This document shows, piece after piece, positions 44,139 to 53,522 of a stretch of 64,000 nucleotides of DNA. The stretch is from contig NZ_JAKJSC010000001.1 in NCBI RefSeq assembly GCF_029029525.1, forward strand, positions 1,054,001-1,118,000. The letters run 5' to 3'. The notes beneath the pieces were generated by a model, which was given only the letters and a program-made list of their open reading frames with translations, made no database searches and was not told the DNA's origin. This DNA comes from Labilibaculum sp. DW002 (GTDB lineage Bacteria; Bacteroidota; Bacteroidia; Bacteroidales; Marinifilaceae). Each line of letters begins with the position of its first letter. Positions within the stretch are counted from its first letter, which is position 1. The position numbers and the translations under genes are program-made.

Positions 44139-44588
44139 ATGAGAAAAATCATCAAACTTAATTTCCTTTTTTTGATCGGATTCCTATTTTGTTCGATAGC
44201 GACTCATGGTCAAACAATAGAAAAACAAGAAGAAATCAATTTAGAAAACACAAAACAGAATTTAGCCGTAATTTGGACCAGTGGTGATCGAGATGTTGCT
44301 CTAAAAATGGTCTTTATGTATACTAATTACTCCTCAAAAATGAAATGGTGGGATAAAATAAATCTTGTTGTTTGGGGACCATCTGCCAAATTGTTAAGTG
44401 AAGATAAGGAACTACAAGATTATGTTGCTAAAATGCAAAAATCTGGCGTAACTATTTTTGCTTGCAAGGCTTGTGCAGATTCATATGGAGTTAGCACCAA
44501 ATTAGAAAGCTTAGGTATTGATGTTAAGTATATGGGAAAACCACTAACAGAATACCTTCAAAAAGATTATAAAGTAATTACCTTTTAA
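44139..44588 (+). CDS. exported DsrE-family protein
   Basis: A 149-residue protein with a signal peptide (about 1-24, ending THGQ) and a DsrE/DsrF-like domain (40-149). ALKMVFMYTNYSSKMKWWD and VVWGPSAKLL follow the family pattern, and FACKACADSYGV (about 107-118) provides two cysteines three residues apart where related proteins carry sulfur-relay cysteines. A periplasmic location is unusual for classical sulfur-relay proteins. It is 9 bp upstream of the DUF2461 gene. Role unknown. Confidence 0.82.
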   Translation: MRKIIKLNFLFLIGFLFCSIATHGQTIEKQEEINLENTKQNLAVIWTSGDRDVALKMVFMYTNYSSKMKWWDKINLVVWGPSAKLLSEDKELQDYVAKMQKSGVTIFACKACADSYGVSTKLESLGIDVKYMGKPLTEYLQKDYKVITF

Positions 44589-44597
44589 CAAAATGAA

Positions 44598-45260
44598 ATG
44601 CTCAACAATTCAATATATGAGTTCCTTCTAGAACTTAGAGAAAATAATAATCGTGATTGGTTTCATGCGAACAAGGAAAAATACGATAAAGCAAAAAAGG
44701 ATTTTGAATTTTTTATCGAATTGGTAATCGAACAACTGAAAACAATCGATCCCAACATATCAGGTCTGCAAGCCAAAGATTGCATCTATAGAATCTATAG
44801 AGATACTCGGTTTTCAAATAACAAGATTCCTTACAAAACCAATTTTGGCGCATTTTTATCGACAGGAGGTAGAAAAAGCAAGTATGCAGGCTATTTTATT
44901 CAAATTGAACCTGAAAGATGTTTTATTGGTGGCGGATGCTATAAGCCAGATTCTAAAACCCTTAAAGCAATTCGCGAAGAAATTTTTCACGTGCCTACAG
45001 ATTTCAAAACGATTATTGATGATGCAGAATTTACAAAACAGTTTTCCGAATTATATGATGATAAACTAAAAACAGCTCCAAGGGGTTATGCTAAAGATTT
45101 TGAATACATCAACTTATTAAATTACAAAAGTTATGTTGGAACCAAATCCATAAGTGATGAAATCGCAAATTCTGATCGACTTTCAGTTGAAATCAATCAG
45201 GTATTTAAAGCATTATATCCTCTAAATCAATTTCTAAATGAAATTATTGCCGATATCTAA
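44598..45260 (+). CDS. DUF2461 (TIGR02453) family protein
   Basis: A 220-residue cytoplasmic protein of the DUF2461 family, recognised by NRDWFHANKEKYDKAKKDFE (18-37), YRDTRFSNNKIPYKTNFGA and GYFIQIEPERCFIGGGCY. No signal peptide or membrane segment. The fold is known structurally in fungi and bacteria but no activity is established. It follows the DsrE gene by 9 bp, so both are probably cotranscribed. Confidence 0.88.
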   Translation: MLNNSIYEFLLELRENNNRDWFHANKEKYDKAKKDFEFFIELVIEQLKTIDPNISGLQAKDCIYRIYRDTRFSNNKIPYKTNFGAFLSTGGRKSKYAGYFIQIEPERCFIGGGCYKPDSKTLKAIREEIFHVPTDFKTIIDDAEFTKQFSELYDDKLKTAPRGYAKDFEYINLLNYKSYVGTKSISDEIANSDRLSVEINQVFKALYPLNQFLNEIIADI

Positions 45261-45396
45261 TAAAGAACCAAAGTATCGTTCAAATAAAAACAAGAATGGT
45301 TTATTGATAAGGAAATTTGAGGCATTAACAAAGAATAACATCTTTTAAAGAATATCAATTGTTGTTTTATGCAAACTTTGCTTATTTCACTTCGAA

Positions 45397-46005
45397 ATGG
45401 TAAGTGTGAACGATAATAGTAAATACATACAACTTGTAAGGGAGTTTGTTACGGAATTGCTTTGTAAACTTCCGAGTAATTTGTGCTACCACAACCTCAA
45501 GCATACAGAAGAGGTTGTTGAAGCATGTATATTATTAGCCCTTCATAGCAAGCTAAACCCAGTAGAAAAAGAAATACTAATCATTTCTGCCTGGTTTCAT
45601 GATGCTGGACATATCAAGACTTACTTTGGTCACGAAATAGCAGGTGCAGATTTAGCTGAAAAATTTCTAAGGAAAATCAAATATCCTTCCGAAAGAATTA
45701 GGGAAGTCAGCGCTTGTATTTTGTGTACACATTACCCTCCTAATCCACAAAATCAAATACAAAAAATTCTTTGTGATGCAGATATGTTTCATCTTACTTT
45801 AAATGACTACGAAGACAGATGTCTTAAGTTAAAACAAGAAATTGAATCGGTCAGCAATTGCAATATCCCCTTACAATCTTGGTATGATAAAAATATCGAA
45901 TTCCTGAAAAAGCAATTCTACTTCTCAAAGTATGGAAAAAAGCTGTTCAGTAAATTAAAGGAATCTAACCTAAACAAGTACATTTGTAATCATTGCAATA
46001 CTTAA
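45397..46005 (+). CDS. HD-domain phosphohydrolase
   Basis: A 202-residue metal-dependent phosphohydrolase. The HD residues are H36 (YHNLKH), H68-D69 (AWFHDAGH) and D127 (LCDADMF). The opening YHNLKHTEEVVEAC is shared with small HD proteins that hydrolyse nucleotides or cyclic dinucleotides; no partner domain identifies the substrate. The lysine-rich C-terminal 60 residues are not part of the core. It lies in its own unit with 136 bp before and 131 bp after. Confidence 0.85.
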   Translation: MVSVNDNSKYIQLVREFVTELLCKLPSNLCYHNLKHTEEVVEACILLALHSKLNPVEKEILIISAWFHDAGHIKTYFGHEIAGADLAEKFLRKIKYPSERIREVSACILCTHYPPNPQNQIQKILCDADMFHLTLNDYEDRCLKLKQEIESVSNCNIPLQSWYDKNIEFLKKQFYFSKYGKKLFSKLKESNLNKYICNHCNT

Positions 46006-46136
46006 TTTTCTTATCAGAATAAATTACAAATTGTATCATTCACTCAACTGTCCAAGCCTGATAACACCATTAAGTTAATATATATTCATTCCATTTTCTT
46101 ATTTTACTATATTCATAAAATTGTAAACTAAGATTA

Positions 46137-48116
46137 ATGAACATGAAACACCTAATGACCCTAAAATCCTTAAGTCTAACACTTCTCTTACTCTTTGGAG
46201 CTACAACTCTTATTGCACAAAAAGCACCAATTAAATATGGAAAAGTAAGTATCGATGAGCTTAAAATGGAAAGTTATGAAAAAGACACATCCGCAGTTGC
46301 TGTTTATCTTTGCGACTACGGTGTAGGAAATTTTGATTATTCTCCTGCCGATTATGGTTTTAAGTATAGCATCAAAAGAACCTACAGAATCAAAATTTTA
46401 AAAGGGGAAGGATTGGATCATGGTAATCTTGAATTTGGATTCAATAGAAACAGGTACAAAGTTAGCATGGTTAAAGGTTGTACCTACAATCTTGAAAATG
46501 GAAAAATTGTAAAATCTAAAATAACTTCAAAGGAACGAATCTTAGAAAAGACAGCCGATAATTACTACACCTACAAATTAGCTCTAGCCAATGTGAAACC
46601 AGGCTCTGTTGTTGAGTTTTCTTATCAATTAACGTCCGATATCCCTTGGAATTTAGGACCTTGGTATTTTCAAAAAGACATCCCAGTGGTCTGGAGTGAA
46701 TTTCGTGTAAATATTCCTGAATACTTCGACTATAAAAAAAATGGCAAAGGATACCTTTCATTTGACATCAACACACATGAATATTCTAATGGAAGCATTG
46801 ACAAGCGTTCTTATTCTATTGATAACTATCGATTTGTAATAAAAGATGCTCCTGCATTTAAAAAAGAGCCTTACACAACAACTAGTAGTAATTACAAGGC
46901 TGCCATAGAATTTGAGATCGCAGGTACAAAAGATTTTAATGGTCTTTATACCAACTACACTGGTAATTGGGAAAAAATCAATAAAACCCTATTAGAAAGT
47001 GAAAATTTTGGAATGCAATTAAAAACGGGAGGATTCTTAAAAGAAACCGTTGCCGAAATTAATGCAAAAGCAAATACCGATGAAGAAAAATTAATGGCGG
47101 CATTCAATTTCATCAAATCAAACATGAAATGGAATGAGTATTATGGAAAATATACTACAAACACGCTAAGATCTGCATTTAAAGATAAAAAAGGAAATGT
47201 TGCTGACATCAACCTAATGCTAGTAGTACTTTTAAATAAACTAGGCTTACATGCTGATCCTGTAATTTTAAGCACACGTAACAATGGTCTTTTAAGTCTT
47301 TTCTCTCCTAGTTCATCTAAATTTAATTATGTGATTGCTAGTTGCAAGATGGGTGAAGAAAGAATTTTCCTCGATGCGACAGAAAGCAATTGTCCTTGTA
47401 ATCTGCTACCTGCACGCTGTATAAACGATAAAGGCCGTGTTATCAAAAGTGGTGGTTCTTTCTTTGTAGATATCGAGCCTCGAAATATTTCGAAAACGGC
47501 AACAATGGCAAAAATGAATTTAAATGAAGACGGATTGCTTGCAGGAGAATTAAACATCTCCCTAACTGGATTTGCAGCTTTACAATTCCGAGAAGAGTAT
47601 GAAGACAAGACAGAAGATGAAGTTCTTGAAAGCATGGATGAATCTTATGAGACTCTTAATGTAGAAAGCTTAGATGTGAAAAACCTTAAAGAGGCAGAAA
47701 AAAACATCGTTAGCAAACTAGAAGTAGAAATGGCAGAAGATATTGAAAGTGAAAATGGCTTAATTTACTTCAACCCGTTCTTTGTAAATAAGATTGAATC
47801 TAATCCTTTTACTTTAGAAGACAGAAAATATCCTGTTGATTACACCTATCCTGTAGATCAAACCTTTATGCTAGAACTAACAATACCAGATGGTTATGTA
47901 GTGGAAAGTAAGCCTGCACCTGCAAGAATTAACCTACCAGAAAAAGCAGCCCAATACTTGTATAACGTTGCTCAGAATGGGAATAAAATCCTAGTAACTA
48001 GCAGGTTTAAAATCAACAAACGACAATTTTTATTTAACGAATATCCATATTTAAAAGAATTCTACAATCTTGTTGTAGCTAAAAATGCAGAAATGATCGT
48101 ATTGAAGAGAATATAA
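46137..48116 (+). CDS. DUF3857 protein with degenerate transglutaminase domain
   Basis: A 659-residue exported protein (signal peptide about 1-28, ending LIAQ; a second ATG at 46143 is equally good). The N-terminal DUF3857 domain (about 50-240) is followed by a transglutaminase-like fold. The catalytic triad is broken: the Cys position in KKGNVADI (351-358) is Val355 and the His position in FNYVIA (396-401) is Tyr398; only Asp413 remains (LDATE). The C-terminal 200 residues are beta-rich. Together with the intact-looking paralogue downstream this suggests a non-enzymatic partner or binding protein. A hairpin stands between the two genes, so they may be separately controlled. Confidence 0.88.
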   Translation: MNMKHLMTLKSLSLTLLLLFGATTLIAQKAPIKYGKVSIDELKMESYEKDTSAVAVYLCDYGVGNFDYSPADYGFKYSIKRTYRIKILKGEGLDHGNLEFGFNRNRYKVSMVKGCTYNLENGKIVKSKITSKERILEKTADNYYTYKLALANVKPGSVVEFSYQLTSDIPWNLGPWYFQKDIPVVWSEFRVNIPEYFDYKKNGKGYLSFDINTHEYSNGSIDKRSYSIDNYRFVIKDAPAFKKEPYTTTSSNYKAAIEFEIAGTKDFNGLYTNYTGNWEKINKTLLESENFGMQLKTGGFLKETVAEINAKANTDEEKLMAAFNFIKSNMKWNEYYGKYTTNTLRSAFKDKKGNVADINLMLVVLLNKLGLHADPVILSTRNNGLLSLFSPSSSKFNYVIASCKMGEERIFLDATESNCPCNLLPARCINDKGRVIKSGGSFFVDIEPRNISKTATMAKMNLNEDGLLAGELNISLTGFAALQFREEYEDKTEDEVLESMDESYETLNVESLDVKNLKEAEKNIVSKLEVEMAEDIESENGLIYFNPFFVNKIESNPFTLEDRKYPVDYTYPVDQTFMLELTIPDGYVVESKPAPARINLPEKAAQYLYNVAQNGNKILVTSRFKINKRQFLFNEYPYLKEFYNLVVAKNAEMIVLKRI

Positions 48117-48135
48117 CTTCCCTTCGGAGAATTAT

Positions 48136-48166
48136 TCAACGGTTGGATTTCAGATTCAACCGTTGA
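48136..48166 (+). terminator. hairpin between the DUF3857 genes
   Basis: TCAACGGTTG and CAACCGTTGA, perfect 10-bp stem with an 11-nt loop, 20 bp after the stop. Only a weak T-rich tail follows, so termination may be partial or the stem may protect the upstream mRNA. Confidence 0.6.
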
Positions 48167-48217
48167 TTTACTTCTCTTCTTTTATTTCATTCCGTTAGCA
48201 ACCCAAAATCAAATCAT

Positions 48218-50128
48218 ATGAACACTCGTTACACGCTAATTTTACTACTTTACTTCCTAAGCCCTATAATCAGTTTTGCAAAAAAAACTCCTCAATTCCC
48301 AGTTTCTGAAATATCTGTATTGCTTAAAGCCGATGCTGATGCTATTGTGAGACTAGAATCAAACCATATTGATTTAATTTCAACCAAAAGAGTAGTTCTA
48401 AAACACAAAACAGCAATTACCATACTTAACGAAAGTGGCAATCATTTTGGTGAAATAGAATTATACTACGATAAATCAAGACCAATTCTAGAACTAATAG
48501 CAGCAATTTACGATTCTGAAGGATCACTTATTGAACGGGTTAAATCTAGCGAAATAAAAGATTATAGTGCATCTGGCAGTTCTCTTTTTACTGATGGTAG
48601 ACTTAAACATTACGAGCCAATCCAAAAAAACTATCCTTACACTATTGTTTACTCCTACACACAAACATTCAATAGCTATATCAATCTTACAGGCTGGTAT
48701 CCCTACCCTGGATATCGTTGTGCAGTGGAACAATCTCAATTTAATGTTACCTGCAAAGAAGATAATTTCCGATACAAAGCTTATCATCTAGGCATCGAAC
48801 CAAAAATTGATGAGCAAGAAGATGAAACATCCTATTCATGGGAATTAAGCCAGCTTCCTGCAATAAAAAAAGAACCTTATTCCCCTTCCTTTTATCAGAC
48901 CGTTCCCAAGTTAATTTGTGCTCCTAATGATTTTCAAATGGACAAAATAGATGGTCAAATGTCCTCTTGGTCTAAATTTGGAAATTGGAGATATACCTTA
49001 AATACTGGAAGAGATGAGTTGGATCTTGAAAGTCAAGAGAGAATTAAAAGCCTTGTAAAAGATTGCAAAACCGATTTTGAGAAAGTTAAAACTCTATACG
49101 AATATCTACAAAACAAAACCCGATACATTAGCATCCAAGTAGGCATTGGAGGCTGGCAAGCTTTTCCAGCTCAAGATGTTGAAGATAAATCGTACGGGGA
49201 CTGTAAAGCTCTCTCAAATTATATGAGAGCACTACTTAAGGTTGTTGATATTACTTCTTATTATACAATCGTTAATGCAGGAAGCAGTGCAAGTTCAACT
49301 GATACCAGTTTTGTACACAATTTCTCTAACCATGCCATTTTAATGGTTCCCTTAGAAAAGGATAGTATTTGGTTGGAGTGCACCAGTAAGACACAAGCTT
49401 GTGGATTTCTGGGTTCATTCACCGATGACAGAGAAGTACTATGCATGACAGAAAATGGGGGGAAATTAGTCCATACACCTCGCTATAAAATGTCCGATAA
49501 CACGCAAAATAGAATCGCAAATGTTACCATTTTACCTGACGGAAATGCCCAAGTAAAGGTACAAACCAAGTATCATGGTATTCAATACGAAAACATCGAA
49601 TTCTTGTATGACATCAGCTTGGAAGAACAAAAAAAGAAACTTTATAAAAGTATTGACTTACCTGATTTCAAAATTCAAGATGTAAAAATAGAATGTATTA
49701 AAACAAGAATCCCTGAATCAAAATTAGATTTAACACTAGATGTTAGAAACTATGCTTCTAAATCGGGGGACCGCTTATTTATCCCTTTGAATCTAATGAA
49801 TCGCTCAAGTTATATTCCTAAAAAAGTAAAAGAAAGAAGAACATCTATTCTTGGAAGAAGAGAATATTGCGATACGGATAGTATTCATTTTACCATACCA
49901 GAAGGGTTCAAAATTGAAAATCTTCCTGGTAAAAAAGTAATTGAATCTGATTTTGGCAGATATACAAGTGAAGTAAAACAAAATGAGCAAGAGATAAGCT
50001 ATATCAGAACCTTGGAATTCTTTAAATTTAATTATCCTGCTGACAGATATGATGATTTTAGAAATTACAAAAAAGCTATTGTCCGAGCTGATAAAGCTAA
50101 ATTAGTTTTAAAACAAGAAGTGCTATAG
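48218..50128 (+). CDS. DUF3857 transglutaminase-like protein
   Basis: A 636-residue exported protein (signal peptide about 1-21). DUF3857 occupies about 55-215 and the transglutaminase core about 265-400. Here the nucleophile is present: C329 in SYGDCKALS, with H372 (FSNHAIL) and an acidic third residue at E387 (WLECTS). The C-terminal part (430-636) is a beta-rich DUF3858-like domain. The family is widespread in Bacteroidota and thought to act in the envelope as protease or crosslinking enzymes, without a proven substrate. It is preceded by its catalytically dead paralogue. Confidence 0.88.
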   Translation: MNTRYTLILLLYFLSPIISFAKKTPQFPVSEISVLLKADADAIVRLESNHIDLISTKRVVLKHKTAITILNESGNHFGEIELYYDKSRPILELIAAIYDSEGSLIERVKSSEIKDYSASGSSLFTDGRLKHYEPIQKNYPYTIVYSYTQTFNSYINLTGWYPYPGYRCAVEQSQFNVTCKEDNFRYKAYHLGIEPKIDEQEDETSYSWELSQLPAIKKEPYSPSFYQTVPKLICAPNDFQMDKIDGQMSSWSKFGNWRYTLNTGRDELDLESQERIKSLVKDCKTDFEKVKTLYEYLQNKTRYISIQVGIGGWQAFPAQDVEDKSYGDCKALSNYMRALLKVVDITSYYTIVNAGSSASSTDTSFVHNFSNHAILMVPLEKDSIWLECTSKTQACGFLGSFTDDREVLCMTENGGKLVHTPRYKMSDNTQNRIANVTILPDGNAQVKVQTKYHGIQYENIEFLYDISLEEQKKKLYKSIDLPDFKIQDVKIECIKTRIPESKLDLTLDVRNYASKSGDRLFIPLNLMNRSSYIPKKVKERRTSILGRREYCDTDSIHFTIPEGFKIENLPGKKVIESDFGRYTSEVKQNEQEISYIRTLEFFKFNYPADRYDDFRNYKKAIVRADKAKLVLKQEVL

Positions 50129-50145
50129 TTAAAACCAACAAGCAT

Positions 50146-50180
50146 AAAAAAATACCAACTCCTCTGAGTTGGTATTTTTT
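50146..50180. terminator. strong bidirectional intrinsic terminator
   Basis: AAAAAATACCAACTC, loop CTCT, GAGTTGGTATTTTTT. Symmetric, 18 bp after the stop of the DUF3857 gene. Confidence 0.9.
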
Positions 50181-50683
50181 GCTCTATATTATTTTAGATA
50201 GATGAACAAGACAAATCGCTTATTAAATACTCTTTGTCTTCTTAACTCAAGCCGTATGGCTTTTGCTTTTATTCATTATAACATTTTCCCATTAAGGCAT
50301 TCATGATTTTTAATTCTCCTTAGATGAGATTACCCACCAAATTCGACTTAGAAATCTATTTTTTATTTCTACAATCAATATTTTGTATTGGGCTATCCGC
50401 CCAAACCCGACTTCATTTTTTGTCTTAATACAAAAAACGGAAGCAAAAAAAATCAAGGCTACATTTTAAAAAGCTTCCTTATTTACCTTAAGCTTAAGTG
50501 CGGCCAGGTGATCTTCGAACAAGTTCGAAGCTTCCCGGTCTTACTAGATCTTAGAGGCAAAACAAAATCTCTTTAAAATAGATGCCAGCCAATAGGTAAC
50601 TTAAATCATAAACTATAATACAATCTAAATAAATAAGGTAAAATCTATTCTCTAAAATATTTAGGATTCGATTAAACAACAAT
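50181..50683. other. gene-free spacer with two hairpins
   Basis: About 500 bp between convergent units. A stem CTTC-TTTTTTGT / ACAAAAAA-GAAG with loop CTTAAT lies at 50411-50443, and a palindrome CTTCGAAC-AA-GTTCGAAG at 50513-50530. A 62-codon frame (50388-50576) runs through both palindromes and looks accidental. The wording of the stretch suggests a dispersed intergenic element, but with one copy in the window this cannot be shown. Confidence 0.5.
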
Positions 50684-51820
50684 CTATTTTTTATTCATAA
50701 CCGAGGCTCTAAACTCCTTTATTCTTTGCTCCTCTTCTTTTTTGCAAATCAAAAGAACATCATTGTCTTCCACAACAATAAAATCATCTAGTCCTTGAAT
50801 AACCACCTTTTTATTGGTAGGCATGTTTACAATGCAATTGCTCGCCTCAAAAAGATGAACTTCCTCACCAACAACAGTATTTCCTTGCTCACTTCGTTCT
50901 CTTTTTTCCCAAAGCGAACCCCAAGTCCCCAAATCAGACCATCCAAAATCAGCAGGTTGAACGTAAATATTATCTGCCTTTTCCATTACAGCATAATCAA
51001 TGGAAATATTGATACAGGTAGGAAACATTTCATTTATAAAGGCTTGTTCTTTATTCGTATTGTATACCGCCTCACCTTTTTGAAACAGATCTGCAACTTC
51101 TGGCACATAGGATTCAAAAGCATTCAAAATACTTTTTAAAGACCACAAGAATATCCCCGAATTCCAGAAATAATTACCCGCTGCTAAATAATTCTTAGCG
51201 GTTTCCAGATTTGGCTTTTCTTTAAAAGCAACAACCTTACAAACTCCACCACTCACAGATGGAACAGTAGGCATCGTTTCATAAGAATCTCCTTCAGAAC
51301 CAATTTGAACATTTTTGGAACCGTCTACATCGCTACTTGCCTGAATGTAACCATATCCGGTTTCGGGACGATGTGCTTGAATACCCAATGTTAACAGTGT
51401 GTCATTATTAGCAGTAAAATCAAGTCCTTCTTCTACAATACGGATAAACTCTCCTTCATTCGTAATCAAATGATCCGAAGGTGCCACAACAATATTAGCA
51501 TCCGGATTTAAACCTTTAATTTTATATGCTGCATAAGCTATGCAAGGAGCTGTATTTCTCATACAAGGCTCTAACAGAATATTGCTTTCCAACAATTCCG
51601 GACATTGCTCAGTAACCAACTGCTTGTATTTTTCCGAGGTAACAATTAAAATATTTTCGGCAGGAGCAATCGTATTAAAACGGGCTACTGTTTGCTGTAG
51701 TAAGGTTTTTCCAATTCCCAAAACATCTAAAAATTGTTTTGGCTTCTCTTCTGTACTCATTGGCCAAAAACGAGAACCTACTCCTCCGGCCATAATTACG
51801 ATATAATTATTCTTATTCAT
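50684..51820 (-). CDS. manC: mannose-1-phosphate guanylyltransferase
   Basis: Makes GDP-mannose from mannose 1-phosphate and GTP for surface glycans. The 378-residue protein has the nucleotidyltransferase motif MAGGVGSRFWPMS (10-22), EKPKQFLDVLG, the metal-site region VVAPSDHLI, and the mannose-site FLWSLKS / SIDYAVMEKADNIYVQPADFGWSDLGTW block in two parts. It lacks the C-terminal phosphomannose-isomerase domain of long ManC/AlgA proteins. It lies near the O-antigen/capsule cluster and the Wzi gene and probably serves them. No convincing terminator follows. Confidence 0.93.
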   Translation of the reverse strand: MNKNNYIVIMAGGVGSRFWPMSTEEKPKQFLDVLGIGKTLLQQTVARFNTIAPAENILIVTSEKYKQLVTEQCPELLESNILLEPCMRNTAPCIAYAAYKIKGLNPDANIVVAPSDHLITNEGEFIRIVEEGLDFTANNDTLLTLGIQAHRPETGYGYIQASSDVDGSKNVQIGSEGDSYETMPTVPSVSGGVCKVVAFKEKPNLETAKNYLAAGNYFWNSGIFLWSLKSILNAFESYVPEVADLFQKGEAVYNTNKEQAFINEMFPTCINISIDYAVMEKADNIYVQPADFGWSDLGTWGSLWEKRERSEQGNTVVGEEVHLFEASNCIVNMPTNKKVVIQGLDDFIVVEDNDVLLICKKEEEQRIKEFRASVMNKK

Positions 51821-51876
51821 TCAATATTTTTTGTGATAAAAACTTCCTTTGCTTGAGAAATCAATTGGTTTATCTC

Positions 51877-53046
51877 TTAATATTCAGGAAGCAAGAAAGA
51901 AACACGCACACCACCATCTGTCAAATTATCAACATCAACTTTGGCTTTGTGCAAATCCATAACCAATTTCACAACCACTAAGCCGGCTGTAAAACGATTA
52001 AAATCTTCTCTTCGCTCCTCTTTGTTCAGTTCAAAAAAGTGGAACGTATAATTTACTTCGGCTGGAGAAAATTGCACGCCTAAATCCTGAACAAAAACTT
52101 TTACGGCCGATCCTTCTAAAGAAGCACCAACAAAAACTTCCGAACGAGGAGGTGCATTGGTCACCGCATTTTCAATCACCTTCTCCATGCTGATGCCAAA
52201 TAATTTCTGATCTCCTTTAATGATATAGTTCTTAGGAATATCAACCTTTACCTTCACTTTACGATCAGAAATAAGAGGTCTTAATTTTTCAATCGTTTCT
52301 TTTACAGTATCGTGTACCGAAATGCCCAATAACTTCATCTCATAACGATCGAATCGCAAAGCTGAAAGTAACAAGGCCATATCCGAAACCCCAATTAATT
52401 TTTCGCAAGCTTGTATTATAAAACGAACATATTTTAAATTGGTCTTGTTCTTGATCGAATATTCCAACATCTCAGCAAAACCAACAATCCCATTTAATGG
52501 CTCACGCAATTCGGTCGACATTAAGGACAAAAAATCATTCTTGGCATCTTCTAATGTTGACAACTGATGATTTGCATGTGCTAAACCACGATTAGATTCT
52601 TCCAATTCCATGGTACGAGCAGCTACTCTTTCCTCTAATTCGAGGTTCATGAGCTTTAATTTCTGACTTTTATGCTGTAAATCGAGGTGGGTATTCACTC
52701 TAGAAACTAGCTCTTGCGGATTAAATGGTTTTGTAACGTAGTCTTGAGCACCCGTTTCAAAACCCTTTATAATGGCCTCTTCATCTACTCTGGCAGTTAA
52801 AAAGATAACAGGAATGTCCTTCGTTTTCTCTTTTGATTTTAGGTACTCACAAACTTCATAACCATCCATTTCTGGCATCATGATGTCTAGTAAAACCAAA
52901 TCAAAACTTTTCGCAACACACAGAGAAATAGCATCTTTGCCACTCAGTGCAGAAGTAATTTCATAAGATGAATCGGAAAGGATGGATTGTAAAACTTTAA
53001 TGTTATCTGGGATATCATCAACGATCAAAATCTGATGTTTCTTCAT
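51877..53046 (-). CDS. response regulator fused to a degenerate histidine kinase
   Basis: A 389-residue protein; the ATG at 53046 replaces a TTG at 53070. The N-terminal receiver domain (1-120) is intact: D10/D11, phosphoacceptor D54 (LLDIMMPEMDGYE), T84 and K106. A coiled coil (124-168) leads to a HisKA-like helix reading LMSTELREPLNGIVGF, in which the phosphoacceptor His is replaced by Thr178. The ATPase-like domain has N in IENAVTNA but DLGVQF instead of DxGxG and GLVVVKL instead of GxGLG. It is therefore probably a pseudokinase whose output is protein interaction. It lies between manC and wzi, so it may govern capsule synthesis. Confidence 0.88.
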   Translation of the reverse strand: MKKHQILIVDDIPDNIKVLQSILSDSSYEITSALSGKDAISLCVAKSFDLVLLDIMMPEMDGYEVCEYLKSKEKTKDIPVIFLTARVDEEAIIKGFETGAQDYVTKPFNPQELVSRVNTHLDLQHKSQKLKLMNLELEERVAARTMELEESNRGLAHANHQLSTLEDAKNDFLSLMSTELREPLNGIVGFAEMLEYSIKNKTNLKYVRFIIQACEKLIGVSDMALLLSALRFDRYEMKLLGISVHDTVKETIEKLRPLISDRKVKVKVDIPKNYIIKGDQKLFGISMEKVIENAVTNAPPRSEVFVGASLEGSAVKVFVQDLGVQFSPAEVNYTFHFFELNKEERREDFNRFTAGLVVVKLVMDLHKAKVDVDNLTDGGVRVSFLLPEY

Positions 53047-53170
53047 TCCTGTAAATTTATATGTAGTCAAGTAGTCGTTAATAAAAAAGTAAGAATCCGT
53101 AGAATTATAGCATACATCATCTTACTTATTGTAATGTCTAAATATAACACATAATTTAATACGTTGAAAC

Positions 53171-53395
53171 TCAAATTATGATTTTTTTTCTGAATCCTTT
53201 TTTTCTCATATCAAGTAGCCTGTAAAGCCTTTTTAGAAAGATTAATTCCTCCTTATTTCGTTTAATAGAAAGTTCAATTAAAAAAGCCAAAGTCTTGTTT
53301 AATAGCATACCCTTTTGCGTCTTGCTAATCGTGCTTATAATTGCCTCGTAAAAATATTCAACATAAGTGATTTTAAATTTTTTTGAATAATACAA
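53171..53395 (-). CDS. small hypothetical protein, doubtful
   Basis: A 74-codon frame in an otherwise empty 475-bp stretch. The product is lysine-rich and helical (KTLAFLIELSIKRNKEELIFLKRLYRLL) with alternating leucines, which is plausible for a small coiled-coil protein. No ribosome-binding site or promoter is evident and no known family matches. It may be chance. Confidence 0.3.
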   Translation of the reverse strand: MYYSKKFKITYVEYFYEAIISTISKTQKGMLLNKTLAFLIELSIKRNKEELIFLKRLYRLLDMRKKGFRKKIII

Positions 53396-53522
53396 TCACA
53401 GTATCTTGCAGCGTTTTTTGCCTGAATATAATAGAATACAATTTCTATCGTTTCATCTAAATAAAAGCATTGCGTTTTGAAAGAGAACATTTTCAGAACA
53501 TAAAAATTCAAATTACTAAGAA

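Noticed and set aside
50388-50576. 62-codon frame in the spacer before manC
   Set aside because: It runs through two palindromes, lacks a ribosome-binding site and has no recognisable domain; better explained as intergenic repeat sequence.
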